From NCBI RefSeq assembly GCF_041346925.1, contig NZ_CP166840.1, forward strand, positions 1,798,001 to 1,862,000: a DNA stretch of 64,000 nucleotides, in the 5' to 3' direction. How positions within the stretch are numbered: the first letter of the stretch is position 1; every line of letters starts with the position of its first letter. Positions 36,249 to 46,643 of the stretch are shown piece after piece. The notes under the pieces were generated by a model. The model was not told where the DNA came from. It searched no databases and saw only the letters and a program-made list of their open reading frames with translations. Both the position numbers and the translations under genes were made by a program. This DNA comes from Agaribacterium sp. ZY112 (GTDB lineage: Bacteria; Pseudomonadota; Gammaproteobacteria; Pseudomonadales; Cellvibrionaceae).

Positions 36249-37175
36249 ATGAGTCAGGATGTGCACTACTCAGTGCTCCTAGAGGAGTCGCTAGATGGAT
36301 TACTGCAAGATAAGCAGGGTCTTTATGTGGATGGCACTTTTGGTCGAGGTGGGCATAGCCGAGCTTTGCTAAAGCGCTTGGGTGCTGATGCGCGTCTTAT
36401 AGGTTTTGATAAAGATCCTCAGGCAGTGGCTACGGGAGAGGCGCTTGCCTCAGAAGATGCTCGTTTCACTATTCAGCATTCAAGCTTTGCTGATATCGCA
36501 TCGCTACCCGATTGCCGTGGTCGGGTAGATGGTATTTTACTTGATTTGGGGGTGTCGTCTCCCCAGCTTGATGAGGCCGAGCGCGGTTTTAGTTTTATGC
36601 GTGACGGCCCTTTAGATATGCGTATGGATACCAGCGCCGGCCCAAGTGCCGCGCAATGGCTGGAACACAGTGCAGAAGATGCCATGGTACGTGTTTTTCG
36701 CGATTACGGTGAAGAGCGTTTTGCGCGTCGCATTGCAAGAAAAATAGTTGAACGACGCGCAGAAAAGCCATTGACCAGAACGTTAGAGCTGGCGCGTTTG
36801 ATTGAAGAAACAGTGCCTAAAAAAGATGAAAAAAAGCACCCAGCCACTCGTGTGTTTCAGGCTATACGTATCGAAATAAATCGTGAGCTGGAAGATTTAA
36901 AGCTTGCACTTGATGCCGCGATGAAAGCATTGAAGCCTGGCGGGCGTTTAGTCGTTATTAGCTTTCATTCTTTAGAAGACAGAATCGTTAAGCGTTTTAT
37001 TAAAAAGTACAGTCAGAGTCAGGATTTTCCGATTGGTGTGCCGGTAACACACGATCAATTAAAGTCGCCGCTCAAAATAATAGGCAAAGCAATTAAAGCC
37101 GGTGATAAAGAACTAGGGGAGAACGTGCGATCACGCAGTGCGATTATGCGCATTGCTGAACGCTGTTTGGATTAG
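36249..37175 (+). CDS. rsmH: 16S rRNA m4C1402 methyltransferase
   Basis: 308 residues. It methylates N4 of C1402 in 16S rRNA. The SAM-binding YVDGTFGRGGHSRALLKRL segment, ILLDLGVSSPQLDE and the C-terminal ISFHSLEDRIVKRF are typical. Also known as mraW. AAGGACCT precedes its ATG. Second gene of the dcw operon, 2 nt before ftsL. Confidence 0.97.
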   Translation: MSQDVHYSVLLEESLDGLLQDKQGLYVDGTFGRGGHSRALLKRLGADARLIGFDKDPQAVATGEALASEDARFTIQHSSFADIASLPDCRGRVDGILLDLGVSSPQLDEAERGFSFMRDGPLDMRMDTSAGPSAAQWLEHSAEDAMVRVFRDYGEERFARRIARKIVERRAEKPLTRTLELARLIEETVPKKDEKKHPATRVFQAIRIEINRELEDLKLALDAAMKALKPGGRLVVISFHSLEDRIVKRFIKKYSQSQDFPIGVPVTHDQLKSPLKIIGKAIKAGDKELGENVRSRSAIMRIAERCLD

Positions 37176-37177
37176 CT

Positions 37178-37489
37178 ATGCAGCAAGACATGCATCAAGA
37201 ACAAAACGTTAACCGCGGCACCATTCGGGCCGCGGTTTTGGCGTTTTTGTGGGTGCTGACTTTGTTCTCTGGTTTAGCGGTTGTTTACAGCACATATGTA
37301 TCACGAATTAAAACGCAGGAGCTGGAAAGTTTACGTCGAGAAGGTTTGGCGCTTAAGGTAAGTGCAGGCCAGTACAAGCTTGAACTTAGTTCTTTAGCTT
37401 CGTATTCCCGCATCGAAACCTTAGCGGAAGCTAAGCTCGAAATGACACCGCCGGAACCGTCAAAAACGGTCTTGGTGCCAGCGCAATGA
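37178..37489 (+). CDS. ftsL: Cell division protein FtsL
   Basis: 103 residues: a short cytoplasmic tail, one membrane helix (about 14-35, AVLAFLWVLTLFSGLAVVY) and a periplasmic coiled coil that should pair with FtsB. Sequence conservation in this family is low; the assignment rests on topology and on position between rsmH and ftsI. The stop overlaps the ftsI ATG by 4 nt. Confidence 0.93.
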   Translation: MQQDMHQEQNVNRGTIRAAVLAFLWVLTLFSGLAVVYSTYVSRIKTQELESLRREGLALKVSAGQYKLELSSLASYSRIETLAEAKLEMTPPEPSKTVLVPAQ

Positions 37490-39210
37490 GTTGGCTCAAT
37501 ATCAAAAAACACTGGCGCTTCTTGCTTATTGTAATAGGCATGATGGTTTTGCCTTATTTACTGTTGGCGCGAGCATCAAATTTATTGGTGTTGGAAGGTG
37601 AAGAGCATGGCATCTCACTTAAAGCTGAGGGTGATAACCGTACGTTGCGAACAGAAAAGCTTATTGCTTATCGTGGTTTGATTACGGATCGAAGTGGTGA
37701 ACTATTGGCAGTTAGTACACCTGTTACTTCTATTTATGCCGATCCTAAGTTTTTAAATAAAAAAGAATTGCCTGAGCTGGCTAAGGCTTTGGGGCTATCT
37801 AAGGCAAAACTGAGTGAGCGGGTTGAGCTTTATAAAAATAAACGTTTTATGTATCTAGCTCAGCAGTTGGCTCCGCATGTTGCAGAAAAAATTCTTAAAC
37901 AGCGCTTTTCCGGTGTTAATGGTCGTACTGAATATAAGCGTTTTTATCCTGCCGGTGAAGTCGCCGCTCATGTGGTGGGTGTCACAGGCTCCGATAAAGG
38001 CGGTGTTGAAGGTTTAGAGTTAGCTTTTGACTCTTGGCTTGAGGGAGAGTTGGGTAGTAAGCGGGTATTAAAAAATCGCAAACAACATACTGTTAAAGAG
38101 TTGGGGCTTATAAAGGCGCCGGTACCAGGTAAGGATCTTCAGTTAACCATAGATTTAAAGCTTCAATATTTAGCTTACAAAGAGTTAAAACATGCGATTG
38201 CTAAGCAGGGAGCTAAAAGTGGCTCTTTAGTGACGGTTGATGCGCGCACAGGGGAAATATTAGCGATGGTTAATCAACCCTCGTATAACCCTAACAATTT
38301 ACAGGGTGCCGCATGGGATCATATGCGCAATCGAGCGGTCACCGATGTGTTTGAGCCTGGTTCTACGGTTAAGCCTTTAACAATTGCTGCGGCAATGGAA
38401 AGTGGCCGCTACCGTTCGACCGATGTGATCAATACGTCACCGGGTTATTTACGTGTTGGCTCGAAAACCTTTATGGATCCAGTTAATTATGGACCTATGG
38501 ACTTGGCAAAAATCTTAAAAAAATCAAGCCAAGTGGGAGTAAGTAAAATCGCTTTAGAAATGCAGCCAAGTGAGCTGCAAGATATGTATTTTCGTGCAGG
38601 GCTTGGCCAGAACTCGGGTATTGGTTTCCCTGGCGAGCGAGCAGGTACCTTGCCTCAGCGGAATCGTTGGAGCGATGTTGAGCGAGCTAATTTTGCGTTT
38701 GGTTATGGCTTGAACGTGAATGCTCTGCAGTTGGCACAAGCTTATTTGGTTTTAGCTAATGATGGTGCGCTATTGCCTTTATCTTTAATTAAGCAAAAAC
38801 AAAATGTTGATGCTGTTCAGGTCATTGACCGAGATGTTGCTCGTGAAGTTCGAGATATGCTTCGAGGGGTAACCGAAAAAGGCGGTACGGCAACGCGTGC
38901 GGCTATTGCTGACTACCCCGTTGCCGGTAAAACGGGAACCGCTCATAAAATTGATGCGAAAAGTGGTGGTTATGCAGATGATAAATACCGCGCTTTATTT
39001 GCAGGTTTTGCTCCCGCGAATGACCCACGTTTAGTAACGGTCGTGGTTGTTGATGAGCCGCCTGCTTATGGCGAGTACAGCGGTGGTAAAGCGGCTGCGC
39101 CTATCTTTGCAAGTGTTATGGAAAAAAGCTTACGTGTTATTAGTGTTACTCCTGAAGATCGATCTGCATATTTGAGCAGTACCTCAGAACTATTTGGGGG
39201 GCGCGGTTAA
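37486..39210 (+). CDS. ftsI: Septal peptidoglycan transpeptidase FtsI (PBP3)
   Basis: 574 residues: membrane helix (about 12-30), non-catalytic pedestal domain, and penicillin-binding transpeptidase domain. The catalytic Ser293-Thr-Val-Lys296 box (PGSTVKP) and Lys482-Thr-Gly box (AGKTGTA) are intact. The second motif, normally SSN, reads Ser347-Ser348-Gln349 (KKSSQVGVSK), so the usual Asn is Gln (codon CAA at 38530-38532). It cross-links septal peptidoglycan with FtsW, FtsQ and FtsL. It overlaps ftsL by 4 nt and murE by 1 nt. Confidence 0.96.
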   Translation: MSWLNIKKHWRFLLIVIGMMVLPYLLLARASNLLVLEGEEHGISLKAEGDNRTLRTEKLIAYRGLITDRSGELLAVSTPVTSIYADPKFLNKKELPELAKALGLSKAKLSERVELYKNKRFMYLAQQLAPHVAEKILKQRFSGVNGRTEYKRFYPAGEVAAHVVGVTGSDKGGVEGLELAFDSWLEGELGSKRVLKNRKQHTVKELGLIKAPVPGKDLQLTIDLKLQYLAYKELKHAIAKQGAKSGSLVTVDARTGEILAMVNQPSYNPNNLQGAAWDHMRNRAVTDVFEPGSTVKPLTIAAAMESGRYRSTDVINTSPGYLRVGSKTFMDPVNYGPMDLAKILKKSSQVGVSKIALEMQPSELQDMYFRAGLGQNSGIGFPGERAGTLPQRNRWSDVERANFAFGYGLNVNALQLAQAYLVLANDGALLPLSLIKQKQNVDAVQVIDRDVAREVRDMLRGVTEKGGTATRAAIADYPVAGKTGTAHKIDAKSGGYADDKYRALFAGFAPANDPRLVTVVVVDEPPAYGEYSGGKAAAPIFASVMEKSLRVISVTPEDRSAYLSSTSELFGGRG

Positions 39211-40646
39211 TGGATTTACAAGCACTTGTTGATATTTCTTTGCCTGAAGCCGTTCGGTTCTACGGCATTAGCCAATTAAGTTTAGATAGCCGGCTTGTGG
39301 CTAAGGGCTGTTTGTTCTTTGCTGTACGTGGTTTGCACTCCAATGGCGAAGATTTTATTGATGCTGCTTTGGCAGCAGGTGCTGTAGTCATTGTGCGAGA
39401 AAGTGTCAGTGGCAAAGATTCCGTCAGTGTAAAGGACCAAGTCGTTTACCTTGAACTTGTAGACCTTAATGAGCGTATGGGGCAGATTGCATCCAAGTTT
39501 TATGGCGAGCCAAGTAAAAAATTAAACATTGTTGGCATAACAGGTACCAACGGTAAAACATCGTGTGCTGATTTGCTTGTCCAGAGTTGGCGTGAGCTAG
39601 GTTTTTCTGCTGCGAGTATAGGTACTCTTGGCTGGTCTACAAAAGCGGGAGAGTACCACTGCATAGGCATGACTACTCCAGACGCTTTGCAGCTGCAGAA
39701 GATTCTGGCTCGGTTTGTTGAAAATGGAATTGATTATGTGGCAATGGAGGTATCGTCACATGCCATTGCTCAAAAGCGCATTGCTGCAATTCACTTTGAT
39801 CAACGGGTGTTAACCAATATCAGTCGCGATCATCTTGATTATCATGGTGATATGCAAACGTATGCGGCAATTAAGAAGTCGTTTGTGAGTTGTAATACAA
39901 ACGGTTCAATTATTAATGCCGATGATGAGCAGTTGCTTGATTTGTTGCCGCATATATCTGCCTTCTCATTAAGTAATAAAGCGGCTGAGTTTTCACTGTT
40001 GGCTGCAAGCTTTAGTTTGCAGGGTATGAGTGCGCGCTTTCAGCTTGCCTCACATCAGCTTGAGTTTAAAACCTCATTAATGGGGTACTTTAATTTAGCT
40101 AATTTACTTGTTGTTTTTGCAGTGCTGTATAAGCAAGGTACAACATTAAGTCGCTTGGCCTCACTTGCTGAAAAGTTACAAGCTGTTCCTGGGCGCTTAC
40201 AAAGGGTTAGTTTACAGCCAGCGGTTTATATCGATTTTGCTCATACTCCGGATGCTTTGGAAAACGTATTGCGTTCATTAAAGGAGCACTGTCAGGCCAA
40301 GCTTATTCTTGTTTTTGGTTGTGGTGGTGATAGAGATCAGGGTAAGCGCAGTTTGATGGGAGGAGTCGCTGAACGGCTTGCTGATAGCGTTTTGCTGACC
40401 TCAGATAACCCTAGAAGTGAAGAGCCCTTAACTATTGTTAAAGATGTTTTAAGTGGTATTCAAGATGAGTCTCGCTTTATTGTGGAGTTGGATCGTCGCA
40501 AGGCCATTCAAGCTGCTTTACAGCAAGCGAGTAATGACGATCTAGTGCTTGTTGCAGGAAAGGGGCATGAGCAATACCAAGAAATTCAAGGTGAAAAAAT
40601 AAGCTTCAATGATGCCGTTGTGGTTAAGGAGTTGTTGCAATGCTGA
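39210..40646 (+). CDS. murE: UDP-MurNAc-tripeptide synthetase (meso-DAP adding)
   Basis: 478 residues. Mur ligase with the ATP loop GITGTNGKTSCADL. The DNPRSEEP motif in the C-terminal domain contains the DNPR signature of enzymes that add meso-diaminopimelate rather than lysine, so the cell wall should be of the usual Gram-negative A1-gamma type. It overlaps ftsI by 1 nt and murF by 7 nt. Confidence 0.97.
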   Translation: MDLQALVDISLPEAVRFYGISQLSLDSRLVAKGCLFFAVRGLHSNGEDFIDAALAAGAVVIVRESVSGKDSVSVKDQVVYLELVDLNERMGQIASKFYGEPSKKLNIVGITGTNGKTSCADLLVQSWRELGFSAASIGTLGWSTKAGEYHCIGMTTPDALQLQKILARFVENGIDYVAMEVSSHAIAQKRIAAIHFDQRVLTNISRDHLDYHGDMQTYAAIKKSFVSCNTNGSIINADDEQLLDLLPHISAFSLSNKAAEFSLLAASFSLQGMSARFQLASHQLEFKTSLMGYFNLANLLVVFAVLYKQGTTLSRLASLAEKLQAVPGRLQRVSLQPAVYIDFAHTPDALENVLRSLKEHCQAKLILVFGCGGDRDQGKRSLMGGVAERLADSVLLTSDNPRSEEPLTIVKDVLSGIQDESRFIVELDRRKAIQAALQQASNDDLVLVAGKGHEQYQEIQGEKISFNDAVVVKELLQC

Positions 40647-42007
40647 TGACTCTACACGATGCAGCACTAGCGATGAACGGGCGCTTAGTAGGGCCTTCTG
40701 CAGATGCTAACTTAGCATTTAATCGAGTAAGCACGGATACCCGCAGCATTCAGACTGGCGACCTATTTATCGCTTTGCATGGCGATAACTTCAATGGCGA
40801 GGCTTTTGTTGAGCGTGCCTTTAATGCCGGTGCTTGCGCCGCTGTTGTGACTTCTTGGCAGGATGACTTAGCTTCAGCTCAAATCATTGTTGAAAATACA
40901 ACCGAGGCGCTTGGGCGTTTAGCCGCCGCTTGGCGCAAGTTGCTAGGTGCTAAGGTTGTTGCGATTACCGGTAGTTGCGGCAAGACGTCGGTGAAGGGAA
41001 TGTTGCGCACTATTTGCGAGCAAGCTGGTACTGTTCACGCGACCCCTAAGAATTTAAATAATCATATTGGTGTTCCACTTACCTTATTGGCTGCTAATGA
41101 AACTCACGACTTTTTAGTTGTTGAGGCCGGTACAAGTGCTAAAGGGGAGATCGCTTATTTATCGGAGCTTATTTGTGCCGATGTTGCGGTTGTTATTAAT
41201 GTCCATCCTGCTCATTTACAAGGTTTTGGCACATTAGCTGGTATCGCAAAAGAAAAAGCAGAAATTTATAAGCATCTTAATCGCGATGCCCAAATCGTGA
41301 TTAATGAAGCTTTATTGAGTTATGAGCCTATAGCTAAGCAGTTACAGCAAAGTTCCGTACTTTTATTTACTGAGCGTGACGACACGAGCTTGGCGGTGTC
41401 AGCCAGTGATGAGCGGTTAAATGAGCTCAGTTGTGCTGGCTTTAAATTGCAGTTATCTGGCAAGGCTTTTGAGGTTCAGTTGCGCGTTCCTGGTCATCAT
41501 CAGCTAGAAAATGCATTGGCTGCTGCAGCTTGTTCACTTGCGATGGGTATTGATGCCGCTTCGATTGTGGCCGGCTTAGAGCTTTATTGTGGTGAACAAG
41601 GCCGTATGCAAATTAGCAAACTTGGTGCGGCCACATTGGTGAACGATAGCTACAACGCTAACCCCGCTTCAATGAAGGCGGCTATTGATTATTTATCTAA
41701 GCAAGAGTTATCAATTCTGGTCTTGGGTGATATGGCCGAGCTTGGCGAAGACGCAGAACATATTCATCGTGAAGTGGGTAAGTATGCAGCTTTAAATGGT
41801 GTGGATGAGCTGCTTGCAGTAGGTGCTTTTGCTGATGATTATTGTGATGCCTATGGCTCAAAAGCAAAACATTTTATGAATCAAAATGAACTAGTGCTCT
41901 ATTTACAGCAGCGTTTGTCCGATGGACCTACGGTGTTGGTTAAAGGCTCTCGTTCTTCATCGATGGATATAGTCTGTCGGGCATTACAGCAAGAGGAAGG
42001 GCAATAA
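40640..42007 (+). CDS. murF: UDP-MurNAc-tripeptide-D-Ala-D-Ala ligase
   Basis: 455 residues. It adds the D-Ala-D-Ala dipeptide to complete the pentapeptide precursor. Mur ligase ATP loop [15 protein letters not shown]; later [15 protein letters not shown] marks the ligase C-terminal domains. An in-frame ATG at 40646 is an alternative start. It overlaps murE by 7 nt and mraY by 1 nt, indicating translational coupling. Confidence 0.97.
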   Translation: MLMTLHDAALAMNGRLVGPSADANLAFNRVSTDTRSIQTGDLFIALHGDNFNGEAFVERAFNAGACAAVVTSWQDDLASAQIIVENTTEALGRLAAAWRKLLGAKVVAITGSCGKTSVKGMLRTICEQAGTVHATPKNLNNHIGVPLTLLAANETHDFLVVEAGTSAKGEIAYLSELICADVAVVINVHPAHLQGFGTLAGIAKEKAEIYKHLNRDAQIVINEALLSYEPIAKQLQQSSVLLFTERDDTSLAVSASDERLNELSCAGFKLQLSGKAFEVQLRVPGHHQLENALAAAACSLAMGIDAASIVAGLELYCGEQGRMQISKLGAATLVNDSYNANPASMKAAIDYLSKQELSILVLGDMAELGEDAEHIHREVGKYAALNGVDELLAVGAFADDYCDAYGSKAKHFMNQNELVLYLQQRLSDGPTVLVKGSRSSSMDIVCRALQQEEGQ

Positions 42008-43089
42008 TGCTTTATTGGCTCGCAGATAATTTAAAAGAATATTTTCCGGTTTTTGGTGTTTTTCGCTACTTAAGCTTTCGTGCCATTGTTGGCGTGTTAA
42101 CAGCCCTTGGTTTATCGATGATGCTGGGGCCTTGGGTTATTCGTAAGCTTGAGCAGCTACAAGTTGGTCAGGCTATTCGTGAAGATGGCCCTCAGTCTCA
42201 TTTAAGTAAGTCTGGCACGCCAACTATGGGTGGCGCATTAATTTTATTTTCAATCGGTCTGGCAACATTGTTATGGGGCGATTTAGCGAATCGTTATATT
42301 CAGGTTGTGTTATTTGTAACCTTCAGCTTTGGTGCTATTGGTTGGGTCGATGACTATCGCAAAGTAGTTGAAAAAAATTCAAAAGGTTTGCCAGCTCGTT
42401 GGAAGTATCTATGGCAAAGCGTCTTTGGTTTGGCCGCTTCTATCTACCTGTATTACACCGCGCAAAGCCCAGTAGAGACTACTTTGTATTTCCCATTTTT
42501 TAAAAATTGGGCTCTGCAGTTAGGTCCAGCCTACATTATTCTTAGTTATTTTATGATTGTTGGCTTTAGTAATGCCGTTAATTTAACCGATGGTTTAGAT
42601 GGTTTGGCAATTATGCCGACGGTAATGGTTGGTGCTGCCTTAGGCTTATTTGCTTATTTGGTTGGTAATGTAAATTTTTCTTCTTACTTGCACATTCCTT
42701 ATGTTGCGGGAACTGGTGAGCTTGTTGTGTTTTGTGCCGCGATAGTTGGCTCAGGTTTAGGCTTTTTATGGTTTAACACCCACCCTGCTCAAGTGTTTAT
42801 GGGGGATGTTGGTGCCTTAGCTTTAGGCGCGGCTTTAGGTGTTATTGCTGTCATGGTTAGGCATGAAATCGTGTTTTTTATTATGTCCGGCATCTTTGTT
42901 GTGGAAACGGTATCGGTCATTTTACAAGTCGCATCGTTCAAATTGACAGGGCGCCGTATTTTTAGAATGGCACCTTTGCACCATCATTTTGAGTTAAAAG
43001 GTTGGCCTGAGCCGCGTGTCATTGTGCGCTTCTGGATTATTAGTTTAATGCTTGTCCTTGTCGGATTAGCTACTTTGAAGTTGAGATAA
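42007..43089 (+). CDS. mraY: Phospho-MurNAc-pentapeptide transferase
   Basis: 360 residues, about ten membrane helices. It moves phospho-MurNAc-pentapeptide to undecaprenyl phosphate to make lipid I. Catalytic and conserved motifs: the DDYRK pair after [14 protein letters not shown], and the loop [13 protein letters not shown]. Length equals the E. coli enzyme. It is 2 nt before murD. Confidence 0.97.
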   Translation: MLYWLADNLKEYFPVFGVFRYLSFRAIVGVLTALGLSMMLGPWVIRKLEQLQVGQAIREDGPQSHLSKSGTPTMGGALILFSIGLATLLWGDLANRYIQVVLFVTFSFGAIGWVDDYRKVVEKNSKGLPARWKYLWQSVFGLAASIYLYYTAQSPVETTLYFPFFKNWALQLGPAYIILSYFMIVGFSNAVNLTDGLDGLAIMPTVMVGAALGLFAYLVGNVNFSSYLHIPYVAGTGELVVFCAAIVGSGLGFLWFNTHPAQVFMGDVGALALGAALGVIAVMVRHEIVFFIMSGIFVVETVSVILQVASFKLTGRRIFRMAPLHHHFELKGWPEPRVIVRFWIISLMLVLVGLATLKLR

Positions 43090-43091
43090 GA

Positions 43092-44438
43092 ATGTTAATA
43101 GCGAGCAATCAAACGGTATTGATTGTCGGTGGTGGAGCTACTGGGCTTTCTGCTGCGCGCTATTTACATCAGCAGGGTATCGCGTTTTTTGTTTTTGATA
43201 CACGCTCAGAGCCATCGCTTCTTGAGCCATTTCGTCAAATTGATACAGGCATTCCATGTTTTTCAGGCGAGTTTGATCTTAACTTGCTCGAGCAAGTTAG
43301 CAGTGTTTTATTAAGCCCTGGTGTCAGTCGTGATACGGCTGTGGTTAAAGCTGCACTTGAAAAAGAAATAGAAGTCGCTGGTGATATTAGTTGGTTCTTA
43401 AAGGCCGTTGCTAGCCCTGTTATTGGTATCACCGGTTCTAATGGCAAGTCCACAGTGACAACGATGGTGGCGCTAGCAGCCGAAAAAGCCGGTATTAAGA
43501 GCTCCGTAGGTGGTAATTTAGGGCGCCCCGCTCTTGAGTTATTAGCCGATCAGGCTGATCTGTATGTATTGGAACTCAGTAGCTTTCAACTGGAAAGTAC
43601 TGCTCAGGCCAATTTACAGGTAGCAGTAAATTTGAATGTCAGTGAAGATCACTTAGATCGACATGGCAGTTTGTTAAATTATTTCTCTGCTAAACAAAAA
43701 ATCTTTCACGGCGCAAAAAATGTTGTTTATAACTCAGACGACAGACTGACTCAGCCGCCTATTGTGGATGGGGTGAGTCGACGTGGTTTCGCCTTAGCTA
43801 AAACAATTGAAAGCTCAGAGCTTCAATATTGGTTTGATGAGCAAAGCGGCTACTTAATGTGTGGCGATGAGCAGCTGATGCTTCGCAGTGAGATTAGGCA
43901 GCGTGGTTTGCACAATATAGAGAATGTACTTGCCCTATTTGCAATCTGTGATGCCGCAGGTATTGAGCGTTCAGCGACTAAAGATGTAGCACAACGTTTC
44001 CCTGGGCTTGCACATCGTTGCGAATTTATCGCTGAACACGGCGGGGTTTGTTTTGTAAATGACTCTAAAGCAACTAATGAAGGAGCCTGTATTGCAGCCC
44101 TTAATGGCTTAGCAGATGAATTCTCTCAGGTGATTTTAATTGCCGGTGGGCAAGCCAAAGGCTCGAGCTTCTCTAAGTTGTTACCCGTACTTAAAGATCG
44201 TGTTGATTTGCTTTTACTTATAGGTGATGCGGCTGCGAGTCTGATAAGCAAGGTAGATAAAACGGTAGAGTGTTTGCGTGTTGAATCCATGGCTGAGGCC
44301 GTTGGTGTGGCGAATGAGCGAGCTTCAACAGGTAGCCTAGTTTTATTGTCCCCTGCGTGTGCAAGCTTTGATATGTTTAAAGGTTTTGAACATCGTGGAG
44401 AGAGCTTTAAGCATGAAGTGGAGGCTCTGTTTTTATGA
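43092..44438 (+). CDS. murD: UDP-MurNAc-L-Ala-D-Glu ligase
   Basis: 448 residues. It adds D-glutamate to UDP-MurNAc-L-Ala. The N-terminal Rossmann-type loop VGGGATGLSAARYL and the ATP loop GITGSNGKSTVTTMV are present. Later NDSKATNEGACIAAL matches the family. Overlaps ftsW by 4 nt. Confidence 0.96.
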   Translation: MLIASNQTVLIVGGGATGLSAARYLHQQGIAFFVFDTRSEPSLLEPFRQIDTGIPCFSGEFDLNLLEQVSSVLLSPGVSRDTAVVKAALEKEIEVAGDISWFLKAVASPVIGITGSNGKSTVTTMVALAAEKAGIKSSVGGNLGRPALELLADQADLYVLELSSFQLESTAQANLQVAVNLNVSEDHLDRHGSLLNYFSAKQKIFHGAKNVVYNSDDRLTQPPIVDGVSRRGFALAKTIESSELQYWFDEQSGYLMCGDEQLMLRSEIRQRGLHNIENVLALFAICDAAGIERSATKDVAQRFPGLAHRCEFIAEHGGVCFVNDSKATNEGACIAALNGLADEFSQVILIAGGQAKGSSFSKLLPVLKDRVDLLLLIGDAAASLISKVDKTVECLRVESMAEAVGVANERASTGSLVLLSPACASFDMFKGFEHRGESFKHEVEALFL

Positions 44439-45592
44439 TAGCCTTCAACTTTAGTTATGAGTGCCCAAGCTTTGCCGCCTTTAATAGCGATAATCACTTG
44501 TTTATTTCATTACTCGCTATTGCCAGTTTTGGGGTGTTAGTTGTCGCTTCCAGCTCGATTGATTTTGCGGCATCCGTTTATGGAGATGCTTGGTACTTTG
44601 CTAAAAAACAGCTGTTCTTTTTGTTTTTAGGTTTATGTGCTGGAAGCCTTGTTTTTATGATGCCCACAGAGCTGCTGCATCGTTTTAGCATGCTGTTTTT
44701 ATTAATGAGCTTTGCTCTTTTGTTGTTGGTGTTGGTGCCCGGCATTGGCAAGGTTGTGAATGGCAGTCGTCGCTGGCTCAACTTCGGCCCATTTGGTATT
44801 CAGGCCTCGGAGATTGCCAAGTTTTGCTTGATTGTTTTTTATGCCAGCTACCTTACCCGCCGAGCGAACATGGTCAATTCACGTTGGCTTAGCTTTGCCA
44901 TTATGGTGGGAATCATCGCATTAACGGCAATCCTGTTATTGCTTGAACCCGATTTTGGTGCCTGTGTAATTATTTGTTTCACCCTAGGTGTGATGATGTT
45001 TGTTGCCGGTGTACCGGTGCTTCGTTTTGTGCTGCTTTCGGTTTTAGGTGTGTTTAGTGCCAGTCTCTTGGTTCTTATGTCTGAATATCGAAAAGAACGT
45101 TTGCTGTCATTTATGAATCCGTTTGAAGATCCTTACGATGGTGGTTATCAGTTAGTACAGTCTTTGATTGCCTTTGGTCGTGGTGAGTGGTTTGGCTTAG
45201 GCCTAGGGAATAGCATTCAGAAGCTGTTCTTTTTACCCGATGCCCATACAGATTTTATTTTTGCAATCATTGCGGAAGAGTTTGGTTTATTAGGTGTTGT
45301 TGTTTTTATTGCGGCGTACTGTTTTTTTATTTCGCAAATATTGAAAGTGGCTTTCCGTGCTTTTGAGCGGGGCAAAGACTTTGGTGCTTATTTATGTTTA
45401 GGCATCGCGGCCCAGCTTTCTATGCAGGCTTTTATTAATATGGGAGTTGCCTCGGGCTTACTTCCAACCAAGGGCTTGACCCTGCCATTGATCAGTTATG
45501 GTGGTTCAAGCCTGGTGGTTACTTGCGTCATGTTGGCTTTGGTTTTTAGAGTTCAGGCGGATCTAAATAAGGAGCAGAGCGATGAAAAATAA
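44435..45592 (+). CDS. ftsW: Septal peptidoglycan polymerase FtsW
   Basis: 385 residues, ten membrane helices. A SEDS-family glycosyltransferase that polymerises lipid II at the septum with FtsI. The LLLEPDFGACVII segment holds the catalytic Asp of SEDS enzymes, and GLLPTKGLTLPLISYGGSS is the family C-terminal signature. It overlaps murD by 4 nt and murG by 11 nt. Confidence 0.96.
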   Translation: MIAFNFSYECPSFAAFNSDNHLFISLLAIASFGVLVVASSSIDFAASVYGDAWYFAKKQLFFLFLGLCAGSLVFMMPTELLHRFSMLFLLMSFALLLLVLVPGIGKVVNGSRRWLNFGPFGIQASEIAKFCLIVFYASYLTRRANMVNSRWLSFAIMVGIIALTAILLLLEPDFGACVIICFTLGVMMFVAGVPVLRFVLLSVLGVFSASLLVLMSEYRKERLLSFMNPFEDPYDGGYQLVQSLIAFGRGEWFGLGLGNSIQKLFFLPDAHTDFIFAIIAEEFGLLGVVVFIAAYCFFISQILKVAFRAFERGKDFGAYLCLGIAAQLSMQAFINMGVASGLLPTKGLTLPLISYGGSSLVVTCVMLALVFRVQADLNKEQSDEK

Positions 45593-46643
45593 GCTTGTCC
45601 TTATAGCCGCAGGTGGTACCGGTGGCCATGTGTTTCCTGGTTTGGCTCTTGCCGAGCAATTACAGCTTCGAGGTTATGAAGTGCAGTGGCTTGGTACTGA
45701 AGCGGGCTTGGAATCACGTTTAGTGCCTGTGCGAGGAATTAAGTTAAATATTTTTCCTGTAAGTGGACTACGCGGTAAGTCGGCACTGGCTTGGTTGCTG
45801 GCTCCATTTAAACTTTGTTTAAGTCTGCTTTGTGCTTTGCGATTAATGCTTAAGCTAAAACCTTGTTTGGTTATTGGTATGGGCGGTTTTGTTGCAGGCC
45901 CCTGTGGTTTGGCTGCTTGGTTGGCTCGTGTGCCTTTAGTGATTCATGAGCAAAATGCAGTTGCGGGTACGACGAACAAATTACTTGGCAAAATTGCGGC
46001 TCGTGTTCTCTGTGCGTTTCCTGGTGCATTACCGGGGGCTCAAGTAGTGGGAAACCCTCTGCGTAGCAGCTTAGAAAATTTGCGTAATGAGTCTGAATAC
46101 AGTAGCCAGCCTTTAAAACTAACCGTGCTTGGTGGCTCAAGGGGCGCGAGAAGCTTAAATACCAAGTTACCTCAGGCCTTACTTGAGTCGGGTGTTTCTG
46201 ACTTGCTAGAGATCTGGCATCAGTGTGGTTCGGGGCGTTTGCAGGAGGCGCAAGACGCCTATAAGGCGGCGGGCATAAAAGCGACTATCGTGGAGTTTGT
46301 TGACAACATGGATGAGTTGCTCGATTGCACTGAAATCATGGTATGTCGAGCTGGCGCCCTAACTGTTTCAGAGGTTGCGAGTGTTGGTTTGCCTGCTTTA
46401 TTTATTCCTTATCCTTATGCAATAGATGATCACCAACGTGCTAATGCCCAATTCCTAGTTGATGCGGGTGCGGCATTGATGGTGCAGGAGTCTGAGTTTG
46501 AAAGTGGCGCATTAGTACAAGCGTTACAGAATTTATGTGCAGATAAAAACAAATTAAAAGAAATGGCAGCTGCTTGTGTAAGAGCCGGGCAGCGTGGAGC
46601 CACAGAAAAAACCGCTGACATTTGTGAGGAAGTTTGCGCATGA
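45582..46643 (+). CDS. murG: UDP-GlcNAc:lipid I GlcNAc transferase
   Basis: 353 residues. A GT-B fold enzyme that makes lipid II from lipid I on the inner face of the membrane. The glycine-rich loop [19 protein letters not shown] and the donor-site [20 protein letters not shown] are clear. It overlaps ftsW by 11 nt, and its TGA overlaps the murC ATG. Confidence 0.97.
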   Translation: MKNKLVLIAAGGTGGHVFPGLALAEQLQLRGYEVQWLGTEAGLESRLVPVRGIKLNIFPVSGLRGKSALAWLLAPFKLCLSLLCALRLMLKLKPCLVIGMGGFVAGPCGLAAWLARVPLVIHEQNAVAGTTNKLLGKIAARVLCAFPGALPGAQVVGNPLRSSLENLRNESEYSSQPLKLTVLGGSRGARSLNTKLPQALLESGVSDLLEIWHQCGSGRLQEAQDAYKAAGIKATIVEFVDNMDELLDCTEIMVCRAGALTVSEVASVGLPALFIPYPYAIDDHQRANAQFLVDAGAALMVQESEFESGALVQALQNLCADKNKLKEMAAACVRAGQRGATEKTADICEEVCA

